From Candidatus Ruminimicrobiellum caprinum (GTDB lineage Bacteria; Elusimicrobiota; Endomicrobiia; Endomicrobiales; Endomicrobiaceae), in the NCBI GenBank assembly GCA_017413305.1, contig JAFPUA010000116.1:1-6054 (forward strand): 6,054 bases of DNA, in the 5' to 3' direction. The translations under genes and the position numbers were made by a program. Shown here piece after piece: positions 1 to 6,054 of the stretch; positions within the stretch are counted from its first letter, which is position 1; every line of letters begins with the position of its first letter. Below the pieces are notes generated by a model. The model did no database searches, was not told the DNA's origin, and worked only from the letters and a program-made list of their open reading frames with translations.

Positions 1-1573
1 GAACACGGCAGAAGTAGCAAACAGCTTGAGCAGCAGCTTTAAACTTGTTGACGGAAACTTCACGGCAGGACATGTATATACAGCAACGACGACATGGTCA
101 AGCGGAGCAGGAACAGTAGCCGATAACGCAATCACAACAGCGAAGATAGTGGATGCAAATATAACGCCGGCGAAGTTGACAAGTGGATTATATGGAGATG
201 ATGATAGATACGATATAAGGGTAAGCAGTGCAGATTGGGCATTGTTGGCAAATACAGCGACAGTAGCGAACAGTTTAAGCAGTAGTTTCAAATTAGTAGA
301 TGATAACTTTACGGAAGATTATGTATATGCGACGACATCGACATGGTCAAGTGGAGCAGGTACGGTGTCAGATGGATCGATAACACCTGCGAAAATGATA
401 ACAGGTGGAGATTATACAACTATTTATGATATCAAGGTAAGCAGTGCAAACTGGGCAACCAATGTAGCATGGAGTGCCGTGCAAGATGCTCCAATAATTC
501 CAATAGTAGATAGTGCATTTGATAGCGAAAGTGAAAATGCAATACAGAATAAATTGGTAGTAAGTACAGTAACGAAAGTTTACACAGACATGGCAGCAGA
601 GCTGGCAACAAAAGCAGACAGTAGTTTATTAAGCAGTTATGCTACGACGGAAGTATTACAGAGTACATGGACGCAATTAAGTACAGCTATAAATAATAAA
701 TTAGATGCTACCGATTTTGCGAAAGTATGGAATTCCAGTTCGGGATATTTTCAAACAGAATATAATAATTTTACCGATGGTTCTTATGCGAGAATGTGGA
801 ATGAGTCAGATGGTGGTGGTTCTCAATTTTATAATGGTGATACAAATATAAAGAGTTTTGTAGGAGTGAATAATGGTGCAGGAAGTGCGTTATACGGTAA
901 AGATTTATATGCTCAAATATATGCAATAAATAATACTACTAAAGTTGGAGCAAGATTAAACATAACAGCCGATGGAATTTATTATCTTAATGGAGAAACC
1001 GGTAGAGTACTAACGAGTAACGATGAAATAGCAAAAAAAGGTGATCTTGCAAATATAACGGCAGCAAAATTAGGAGCAGGTGAAACAGTTTCTTCTCCTA
1101 CAAAAGTTTGGGCAACGGATGGAACAAATCAGGGTTGGGTTGATTTAGCAACAAATACAGGAACCAATGGACAAGTTGTAGGTTCTGGTGCAGACCTTGC
1201 AGAAATTTATGCTTCTTCTGAGACATTAGTTCCTGGAGATGTTGTATCAATAGATACTACAAAAGATAATGCGATAGTTAAAACTAAAGTTGCAGAAGAT
1301 ACTTTGGTTGCAGGTGTTATATCTACCGAGCCAGGTGTGCTTTTAAATAAAAACGAAAAGGGTTATAAATTGGCGCTTGTAGGTAAGGTGCCTACAAAAG
1401 TTTGTAACGAAGGTGGCAATATAAAGAGAGGAGATATGCTTGTATCTGCTTCAATACCTGGATATGCTAAGAAAGCAGGTGATAATCCGAAAGCAGGAAC
1501 AGTTATCGGTAAAGCTCTTGAAAATTGTGATACAGCAAAAGGAAGTATTTTAGTATTGGTTAACTTACAATGA
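1..1573 (+). CDS. Tail-fibre/adhesin-like repetitive surface protein, 3' part (5' end outside window)
   Basis: The frame is open from nt 2, giving 523 visible residues. The TTG at nt 26 is not the start: it lies inside a repeat whose second copy has TTA at the matching place. Residues 1-155 are two copies of a repeat with ITxAK and VSSAxWA motifs. Residues 169-187 carry a SENAIQNK motif like the SENPVQNK element of phage tail-fibre proteins. An A/S/T-rich, possibly helical stretch (about 195-240) and a Gly/Asn/Tyr-rich beta-type region follow. The last ~130 residues form a recognisable domain: DLAEIY (398-403), PGDVV (411-415), VAGVISTEPG (436-445), GKVPTKV (461-467), GDML...IPGYA (477 on) and GTVIGKALE (499 on). 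Such tails occur on fibre-like proteins of Elusimicrobiota and candidate phyla; their function is unknown to me. There is no S74 chaperone domain. It is probably exported and adhesive or structural, but the signal peptide would lie upstream and cannot be seen. Its end overlaps the next gene by 4 nt. Confident in the coding call, moderate on the role. Confidence 0.85.
   Translation, partial: NTAEVANSLSSSFKLVDGNFTAGHVYTATTTWSSGAGTVADNAITTAKIVDANITPAKLTSGLYGDDDRYDIRVSSADWALLANTATVANSLSSSFKLVDDNFTEDYVYATTSTWSSGAGTVSDGSITPAKMITGGDYTTIYDIKVSSANWATNVAWSAVQDAPIIPIVDSAFDSESENAIQNKLVVSTVTKVYTDMAAELATKADSSLLSSYATTEVLQSTWTQLSTAINNKLDATDFAKVWNSSSGYFQTEYNNFTDGSYARMWNESDGGGSQFYNGDTNIKSFVGVNNGAGSALYGKDLYAQIYAINNTTKVGARLNITADGIYYLNGETGRVLTSNDEIAKKGDLANITAAKLGAGETVSSPTKVWATDGTNQGWVDLATNTGTNGQVVGSGADLAEIYASSETLVPGDVVSIDTTKDNAIVKTKVAEDTLVAGVISTEPGVLLNKNEKGYKLALVGKVPTKVCNEGGNIKRGDMLVSASIPGYAKKAGDNPKAGTVIGKALENCDTAKGSILVLVNLQ
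2..483 (+). repeat. Two in-frame tandem copies of an 83-residue coding repeat
   Basis: Copy 1 begins at nt 2 (NTAEVANSLSSSFKLVDGNF) and copy 2 at nt 251 (NTATVANSLSSSFKLVDDNF), a period of 249 nt. Markers recur at the same offset: the ACATGGTCAAG block at 92 and 341. The VSSAxWA block lies at 221 and 437, so copy 2 is 33 nt (11 residues) shorter in the middle, where the second ITPAKL-like element is missing. The repeat enters already formed at the window edge, so more copies probably lie upstream. The repeats are diverged at synonymous sites, which makes very recent duplication of this pair unlikely. Confidence 0.9.
1570..1573 (+). promoter_or_regulatory. ATGA stop/start overlap, probable translational coupling
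   Basis: The TGA stop of the fibre-like gene (1571-1573) overlaps the ATG of the next gene (1570-1572). No purine-rich ribosome site lies at normal distance before this ATG; the nearest GGAAG is about 25 nt upstream. Re-initiation by ribosomes finishing the first gene is the simplest explanation (inference), and it would tie the output of the two proteins together. Confidence 0.7.
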
Positions 1574-2823
1574 TAAATAAAAAACTTTTATTATCATTCT
1601 TAATATTTGTTTCTTTCTCGGCAATGCTTATATGTGCCGATAAGAACTTCTTTACTATTATGAATGGTTCAGATTCCAGAACAGTGGAACTGTCGAAATC
1701 TTCTGCATTTGTAGGGCAATCGGCAGCGTACAGTACGAAAGAAGGTAGTGATGTTGTTTCAATGTCGGCATTTGCATCAATAATAAAATCGCCAAGTAAT
1801 ACTAATATCAGTTTTGAAAATCAAACAGAAGCAAGTTCTGTGCCATCGAGCGAAATTTCTGTTCCATTAAAAGTTATAATTAGGACAACAACGGGAAATA
1901 TCGATAAAATAACTTATAGAATATGGCAAGGCGAAGATGTTAATTTTGACGATTGGACCACAAGTCCGGAAATAACTTATACGGGTTTTTCTCCTGCAAG
2001 TGAGGTGACATTTAACCCTACAGTTACTTTTGATAAAGGTAAAGTAGTGAATTTCTTCAGAGTATATGCACGTGATACAAGCGGAAGTGGCGGTATGTGG
2101 TCTGCCGATTATACTGTTAAGTTAGATAGCTCTTTGTCTGATGTTGTAACATTTACGGCCCCTGACAGATTAACAAAACTTGCAACGATTGATCCAAATG
2201 TAGAAACTACAGGTTTTTCAATAGATTTGTCTGTTGTGACAGTGTCTATGTTTGAAGGAAATTTTGCTTCCGGTACGCCGTTATATGAGGTAATAGTTTC
2301 TACAAATACCAGCATTACGCCAGTAGCTATAAAAAATGTTATGTATGACACTGATAAGGGTAAAATTTCATTTGTTTATTCTGATTTTATAAAAGTATAT
2401 AATGAGGTTGAAGGGACATCTCTTCCCACAAATTTAACAAATAGCAAAACATATACTTTAAAAATTGTTACTGCAGGACAAGAGGATGAACCGGATATAT
2501 TAACATTTAAGGCACTAAGCGGAGGAGTTGCAGATGTACTGACATATCCGTCGCCGTTTAATCCTAAGAAAGAAAAAGTTAAGATAAGGTATTTATTGGC
2601 AAAAGATGCAGTTGTTACTATAAAAATTTATGATAAAGCAGGTAAGTTTGTAAGTAAAGTTATTCAAAGCGAATATCGTAGTGCAGGTACTAATGAAGAT
2701 GAATGGGATGGTAGGAATTATGCAGGAAATTATCTTGCAACAGGTCCTTATATTTGCGAAGTTATAGCAAAAGGTTCCAATGGAGAAAATAGAAGATATA
2801 CGGCTCTTGCTCTGGTAAACTAA
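1570..2823 (+). CDS. Secreted Ig-like protein with C-terminal FlgD-Ig / T9SS-sorting-like domain
   Basis: 417 residues. A signal peptide is clear: MINKK, a hydrophobic core to about residue 21, likely cleavage after ICA (residue 23). The cysteine at 22 does not sit in a canonical lipobox. The middle is beta-rich and Ig/fibronectin-like, with a VNFFRVYARDTSGSGGMWS strand-turn pattern that ends in YTVKLDSS, as in extracellular Ig-like domains. A less recognisable beta region covers about 195-315. Residues ~322-417 match the FlgD-Ig fold family that includes type A sorting domains of the type IX system: YPSPFNPKKEKVKIRYLL, then VTIKIYDKAGKFV, a central EWDGRNYAGNYLATGPY and a final strand ending RYTALALVN. 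Known members of this fold act either as structural caps or as secretion signals read by PorV-type machinery. The gene overlaps its upstream neighbour by 4 nt and lies 1 nt before a PorV-like gene, which favours the sorting reading but does not prove it. No enzyme motif was seen. Confidence 0.85.
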   Translation: MINKKLLLSFLIFVSFSAMLICADKNFFTIMNGSDSRTVELSKSSAFVGQSAAYSTKEGSDVVSMSAFASIIKSPSNTNISFENQTEASSVPSSEISVPLKVIIRTTTGNIDKITYRIWQGEDVNFDDWTTSPEITYTGFSPASEVTFNPTVTFDKGKVVNFFRVYARDTSGSGGMWSADYTVKLDSSLSDVVTFTAPDRLTKLATIDPNVETTGFSIDLSVVTVSMFEGNFASGTPLYEVIVSTNTSITPVAIKNVMYDTDKGKISFVYSDFIKVYNEVEGTSLPTNLTNSKTYTLKIVTAGQEDEPDILTFKALSGGVADVLTYPSPFNPKKEKVKIRYLLAKDAVVTIKIYDKAGKFVSKVIQSEYRSAGTNEDEWDGRNYAGNYLATGPYICEVIAKGSNGENRRYTALALVN

Positions 2824-2824
2824 T

Positions 2825-3853
2825 ATGAAGAAAATAAAAATAGTATTATTATCTTTAACAATTTGTTTGGTTTCTGCAGGAACATCATTTGCAGGTACCG
2901 ATGCTGCTGCATTTTTGAAAAAAAATGTCGGAACAAAAGCTATCGGTATGGGTGGAGCTTTTACATCTATAGCTGACGATACTTCAGCTATTTACTGGAA
3001 CCCTGCAGGTCTTGCAAAGTTAGGAGAACATTATTCTTTATATGCGATGGGATCTACCGGAGCTTCGGATAAATATCCGGGTTTAAAAGATGTTGTTCCT
3101 TCACATCAGTTTTTCGCAATATCAGTTCCGGCTGCAAAATTTACAAGTTTATTAGGTAAAACCGTTTTTGGACTAGGTTATATCTCTTCGACGATGGACA
3201 ATATTCAACATACTTATATGACAGGAACTAACAGTATCTATAGAGGTACTATGAGCCATACCGATAATGCATATTATTTGTCTGCAGGTTTGCCTATTTG
3301 GCAGTCAGATTCGGCATTATATTTAGGTGCATCTTTGAAGTATATTACTTATAGTTTTTCATCAATAGGTGTTTCCGATTCCGGTATTGATGTTGATGCC
3401 GGCGCAATATATACAATAGACACTTTAAGTTTTGGTTTGTTATTCCAGAAGGGTGTTAAAATGGGCGAAGATCATGCCCCTATGACGACTAAATTAGGCG
3501 TATCAAATCTGTTTACTTTTAATAAAAAACTTCAGCTTACTGCAGCAGGAGACCTTGTACAGAGACAAGATGAGCCTTTGGTAATAAATGTCGGAGCAGA
3601 ATTTGGTATAAATAATGTTGTTGCTCTTGGCTCTTTTGGGCTTAACGGAATATTTTTAAGAGCAGGTGTATCTGAATATGCGATAGAAAACAGATATGGT
3701 GTTGCATCCGATTATAATGAAACTGCTTCTTACAATTTTGGTTTAGGCTTTGATTTTAATATAACTGATTATTATTTTAAACTTGATATAGCTATATGCA
3801 GTGGAAATATTTTTGAAGAAAATACAAAATTTGCACTTAATTTCTATTTCTAA
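2825..3853 (+). CDS. PorV/PorQ-family outer-membrane beta-barrel protein (UPF0164-like)
   Basis: 342 residues, a usual length for the family. The signal peptide has MKKIK, a hydrophobic core and likely cleavage after SFA (residue 23). The mature N-terminus carries the family signature at residues 36-64: a GTKAIGMGGAF block, then IADDTSAIYWNPAGLA. The rest alternates polar and hydrophobic residues in strand-length runs with turn-rich Gly/Asp/Asn segments, as expected for a FadL-like barrel. The protein ends KFALNFYF; a terminal Phe with alternating hydrophobics is the classical beta-signal read by the BAM complex. In Bacteroidota, PorV is the outer-membrane shuttle that receives type IX cargo, while other relatives are of unknown role. 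Here the gene follows one for a protein with a sorting-like tail by 1 nt, without a strong ribosome site of its own, so the two are probably co-translated. Family call firm; role as cargo receptor is inference. FadL-type transport is the main alternative. Confidence 0.88.
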   Translation: MKKIKIVLLSLTICLVSAGTSFAGTDAAAFLKKNVGTKAIGMGGAFTSIADDTSAIYWNPAGLAKLGEHYSLYAMGSTGASDKYPGLKDVVPSHQFFAISVPAAKFTSLLGKTVFGLGYISSTMDNIQHTYMTGTNSIYRGTMSHTDNAYYLSAGLPIWQSDSALYLGASLKYITYSFSSIGVSDSGIDVDAGAIYTIDTLSFGLLFQKGVKMGEDHAPMTTKLGVSNLFTFNKKLQLTAAGDLVQRQDEPLVINVGAEFGINNVVALGSFGLNGIFLRAGVSEYAIENRYGVASDYNETASYNFGLGFDFNITDYYFKLDIAICSGNIFEENTKFALNFYF

Positions 3854-3854
3854 A

Positions 3855-3862
3855 GGGCGGAG
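3855..3862 (+). promoter_or_regulatory. Strong Shine-Dalgarno site for the coiled-coil gene
   Basis: GGGCGGAG lies in the 15-nt gap after the PorV-like gene, with GGAG at 3859-3862 and 6 nt to the ATG at 3869. It is the only good ribosome site among the three gene starts visible here, and it fixes the start of the last gene. It suggests independent, possibly higher, translation of that gene compared with the two coupled genes before it. Confidence 0.8.
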
Positions 3863-3868
3863 TAAAAT

Positions 3869-6054
3869 ATGAAAAAATTTTTAAGTATTCTTGTTTCAGC
3901 CTTTATGTTAATAAATGCTTCAGGTGTAGCTTTTGCTGAGAAAAAGGATGTTGGCGATCCTGTTTTACAGGAAGTCATTAACGAGCTTAGCAGAAAGATG
4001 CCTCGTTTTATAAATAAATATGGAGACTCTGTCTTTGTTGCCGACGAACAGATAACAAGAGGTGCTTTAATTCAGGCTCTTTATGAATATGATAAGATGT
4101 CTTCGTCGAAAGTAAGCCCGGTTTCTACTTCGGCCGAAGGTGTAGTATCTAAAAAAGAGTACGATGTTTTAAGTGCAAAAGTTTTAGCTTTGGAAAAGAA
4201 ACTTAAAGCTGATACAGGTGTTGTTGCTTCTGCAGGGCAGGCGAAATCTACAGATTTTGTTGAGATAATGGGTGATTTGGAAACAAATATGCCTGTAATT
4301 CTTGATAACACATTGGCTGATTCAAAAGTATTTAAAGCTCTTGAAAAGAAAATAGATGATGTTAGAGAAAGTACTTCAGCCTCAACAGCAAATGTTGGTG
4401 CAGGTGTAAATGTTGCTGCATCGTCTATCAATAAAGAAGAATTTAATACTCTTAAAAATACAGTAATTCAAATGAATCAAAATTATGCAGCTATAGATAA
4501 AAAAATAGGAGATTTACAGAGAGAACAGCAGGAATCTGTCAGTGCAAATAAGGCAACAGCAGACTCTTCCCAAGTTGCACTTACAGATTTACAGAAAAGT
4601 TTTAATGAATTAAACATAAAAGTGAACAGTGTTGAAACTTCGCTTGCTTCAGTAAAAACTGCATCGCAGTCTTCAACAGGGGAATCTCAAGTAACAGTAG
4701 CAGACTTGCAAAGAAATGTTAATGAACTAAGCGGTAAGATGGATAATTTTGAATTAGCATTAAATACCGTCAAAGGGATGCCGAAAGTATCCCAAACTGA
4801 TTTTTCAGTTTTAAGTAACAAATTTGATGATTTAAGCAATAAAGTCGCCGGTATGGAGACATCGGTTGCAACAATGAAAACATCTTCGCAGGTTTCTACG
4901 GAATTATCTCAAAATACTGTTGCTAATTTGCAAAAAAATGTTAATGAATTAAGCGGTAAGATGGATAATTTTGAGATAGCGTTGAATAATGTTAATAGTA
5001 CACCAAAAGTATCGCAAACTGATTTTTCAGTATTAAGAAATAGTTTTGATGATTTAAATAATAGGGTTGCCGGTATGGAAACTTCTGCAGGTTCGTCAAA
5101 GACGGCAGTTGCTGACTTACAGAGAACCATGACGGACTTAAACAGAAAAGTAAATACAATGGAAAAGACGATGCTATCTGCCAAGAATACAGGTAAAGGA
5201 AAAGAAGCGGTAGCACCTACAAATGAAGAGGTAAATTATTTAAAAAATCTTGTCGCCGATATGAATAGCAAAATTAGCGATTTGGAAAAGAGTCAACAAC
5301 AGACTGTAATTGCTGCTACGGCATCAAAAGATAAATCAGAGACTGCCTCAAAAAAGACATTAGCAGATATGCAGAAAAATATAACATTGTTGTCTCAGAA
5401 ATTAGATAATATAGAGAAACAACAGCAGACGGCACTTGTTTCAAATAAAACATCTGCAGAAACATCAAAAGCGGCAGTAACAGACTTACAAAAAAGTATA
5501 AATGAATTAAATAAAAAATTTAGTAATATGGAAATGTCATTTGCTTCCGTTAAAAAATCCGCAGAAATATCGAATAAAAATAATTCTAATGCTGCAGTTG
5601 CTTCCGCATCGGTAGATATGCAGGCTATAAATAGTTTGAAAAAAGATTTTAAAGATGATATGGACGCTATAAATAAAAAGGTTTCCGCTATGGAACAGAG
5701 CCTTGCAAAAAATTCTAAGGCAGCAGATTCTTCCATATATAAAGGCCCTACACAGGAAGATTTTAACAGTTTGAGAAAATCCGTTGAACAGATGAACAAA
5801 AGTTATGTAGCAATAAATAAAAAAATTGATAATTTAGAAAAAGATCAACAATCTTTAGCTTCTCTGTCTTCAGGGAAAAGTTCTTCCGATTCAGGCTTAA
5901 GTGCTAAACAGATGCAGGCTATAAATGCTAAAATTAATTCTATAAGACAATCTGTTGATGATATTAAAGCAGACAATTCATCCAATTATTCGGATAAAAA
6001 TGCTGCAGATATTAAAAAAATTGAAAAAAGATTGTCCAGTTTGGAACATTCGGA
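3869..6054 (+). CDS. Exported SLH-like/long coiled-coil protein, candidate OM-cell wall tether (3' end outside window)
   Basis: Open from the ATG at 3869 to the window edge: 728 complete codons, no stop. A signal peptide is clear: MKKFLSILVSAFMLINASG, cleavage likely after AFA (residue 23). Residues ~27-75 look like one degenerate SLH domain: DVGDPVLQEVINEL, then YGDSVFVADEQITRGALIQA, with the ITRG core at 62-65. From about residue 95 the protein is mostly heptad-patterned helix (hydrophobics at 3-4-3-4 spacing) broken by Ser/Thr/Ala linkers, and several modules are duplicated. It has no cysteine in the visible mature part. A signal peptide, single SLH domain and long coiled coil form the front half of OmpM (Negativicutes), Omp-alpha (Thermotoga) and SlpA (Deinococcus), which bind the wall by SLH and sit in the outer membrane by a C-terminal barrel or anchor. 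The C-terminus that would settle this is outside the window. It follows a PorV-like gene by 15 nt and has a good ribosome site. A filament-like surface protein is the main alternative. Confidence 0.85.
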   Translation, partial: MKKFLSILVSAFMLINASGVAFAEKKDVGDPVLQEVINELSRKMPRFINKYGDSVFVADEQITRGALIQALYEYDKMSSSKVSPVSTSAEGVVSKKEYDVLSAKVLALEKKLKADTGVVASAGQAKSTDFVEIMGDLETNMPVILDNTLADSKVFKALEKKIDDVRESTSASTANVGAGVNVAASSINKEEFNTLKNTVIQMNQNYAAIDKKIGDLQREQQESVSANKATADSSQVALTDLQKSFNELNIKVNSVETSLASVKTASQSSTGESQVTVADLQRNVNELSGKMDNFELALNTVKGMPKVSQTDFSVLSNKFDDLSNKVAGMETSVATMKTSSQVSTELSQNTVANLQKNVNELSGKMDNFEIALNNVNSTPKVSQTDFSVLRNSFDDLNNRVAGMETSAGSSKTAVADLQRTMTDLNRKVNTMEKTMLSAKNTGKGKEAVAPTNEEVNYLKNLVADMNSKISDLEKSQQQTVIAATASKDKSETASKKTLADMQKNITLLSQKLDNIEKQQQTALVSNKTSAETSKAAVTDLQKSINELNKKFSNMEMSFASVKKSAEISNKNNSNAAVASASVDMQAINSLKKDFKDDMDAINKKVSAMEQSLAKNSKAADSSIYKGPTQEDFNSLRKSVEQMNKSYVAINKKIDNLEKDQQSLASLSSGKSSSDSGLSAKQMQAINAKINSIRQSVDDIKADNSSNYSDKNAADIKKIEKRLSSLEHS
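4427..5851 (+). repeat. Dispersed family of heptad modules in the coiled-coil gene
   Basis: Two module types recur in frame. Type A starts V/L-A/T-D/N-L/M-Q-K/R and ends near M/V/I/F-E; it begins at nt 4580, 4697, 4919, 5108, 5360 and 5477, six copies at spacings of 39, 74, 63, 84 and 39 residues. Type B has the pattern E-F/V-N-x-L...M-N...I...DL/NL...QQ and is found at 4427-4531 and 5747-5851 (35 residues each, 17 identical by eye), plus a 28-residue form at 5216-5299. The shorter form lacks exactly seven residues, one heptad. The rod therefore looks built by duplication and heptad-sized indels. Confidence 0.75.
4697..5086 (+). repeat. Two direct copies of a 56-residue coiled-coil module, period 74 residues
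   Basis: Copies at 4697-4864 and 4919-5086 encode 56 residues each, with 45 identical by eye (about 80%). Each starts V-A-D/N-L-Q, contains NVNELSGKMDNFE, then PKVSQTDFSVL, and ends VAGMETS. An 18-residue Thr/Ser-rich spacer lies between them. Hydrophobics fall at positions 1, 4, 8, 11, 15 and 18, a perfect heptad run. Substitutions within the copies do not change length, so the helix register is kept. Confidence 0.9.

Noticed and set aside
26..28. TTG as start of the fibre-like gene
   Set aside because: The frame stays open to nt 2 and the residues before TTG (NTAEVANS) belong to the repeat, so the start lies outside the window.
1181..1573. Peptidase S74 / intramolecular chaperone at the fibre C-terminus
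   Set aside because: The tail has the DLAE/PGDVV/IPGYA pattern and lacks the S74 Ser-Lys boundary and the long helical tail.
1..1573. Prophage tail module
   Set aside because: Only one fibre-like motif is seen, and the coupled neighbours are outer-membrane and exported proteins, not phage structural or lysis genes. The region upstream could change this.
1600..1640. Lipoprotein signal in the Ig-like protein (Cys at residue 22)
   Set aside because: The residues before Cys are M-L-I, not the L-[A/S/T/V/I]-[G/A/S] of a lipobox. Ordinary cleavage after ICA fits better.
2109..2351. 80-codon open frame on the minus strand
   Set aside because: It is antisense to the beta-rich middle of the Ig-like gene, with no ribosome site or recognisable motif.
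4081..5799. Open frames on the minus strand opposite the coiled-coil gene (4081-4431, 4909-5184, 4992-5216, 5395-5799)
   Set aside because: They lie fully antisense to a strong coding frame with signal peptide and heptad repeats. Two of them overlap each other in different frames, and their Ser/Phe/Leu-rich content is what the complement of Lys/Asp/Ala-rich codons gives.
4427..5851. CRISPR array or non-coding repeat
   Set aside because: The repeats are long, diverged at the DNA level, in frame, and explained by coiled-coil modules.

Overview
The window is an AT-rich, gene-dense piece of a diderm (outer-membrane) bacterial genome. It holds four genes, all on the + strand, with almost no space between them: gene 1 overlaps gene 2 by 4 nt (ATGA), genes 2 and 3 are 1 nt apart, and genes 3 and 4 are 15 nt apart. 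No promoter or terminator lies inside the window, so this is best read as the middle of one longer operon for cell-surface proteins. The first gene enters from the left edge and the fourth runs off the right edge.

Layout: (1) nt 1-1573, the 3' part of a large repetitive protein that resembles a phage tail fibre or adhesin. It has two copies of an 83-residue repeat, a SENxxQNK motif typical of tail-fibre proteins, and a C-terminal DLAE/PGDVV/IPGYA-type beta domain. (2) nt 1570-2823, a secreted Ig-like protein ending in a FlgD-Ig / T9SS-sorting-like C-terminal domain. (3) nt 2825-3853, a PorV/PorQ-family (UPF0164-like) outer-membrane beta-barrel with a signal peptide and a terminal-Phe beta-signal. 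(4) nt 3869-6054 (open), a signal peptide, one degenerate SLH-like domain, then more than 500 residues of heptad-patterned coiled coil built from duplicated modules.

Taxonomy (inference): PorV-like barrels beside FlgD-Ig-tailed secreted proteins, DLAE-tailed fibre proteins and SLH-like coiled-coil proteins, in an AT-rich genome, best fit Elusimicrobiota, possibly the Endomicrobia side. Fibrobacterota, Omnitrophota or another FCB-like lineage cannot be excluded from this sequence alone.

Working model (inference): the three genes whose 5' ends are visible all encode signal peptides, so the operon looks like a surface-assembly unit. It would comprise a fibre/adhesin, a protein with a sorting-type C-terminal domain, a PorV-like barrel that could receive or anchor it, and a periplasm-spanning coiled-coil protein that could tie the outer membrane to the cell wall, as OmpM, Omp-alpha and SlpA do in other phyla. 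No part of this assembly is demonstrated by the sequence beyond the domain signatures and gene order.
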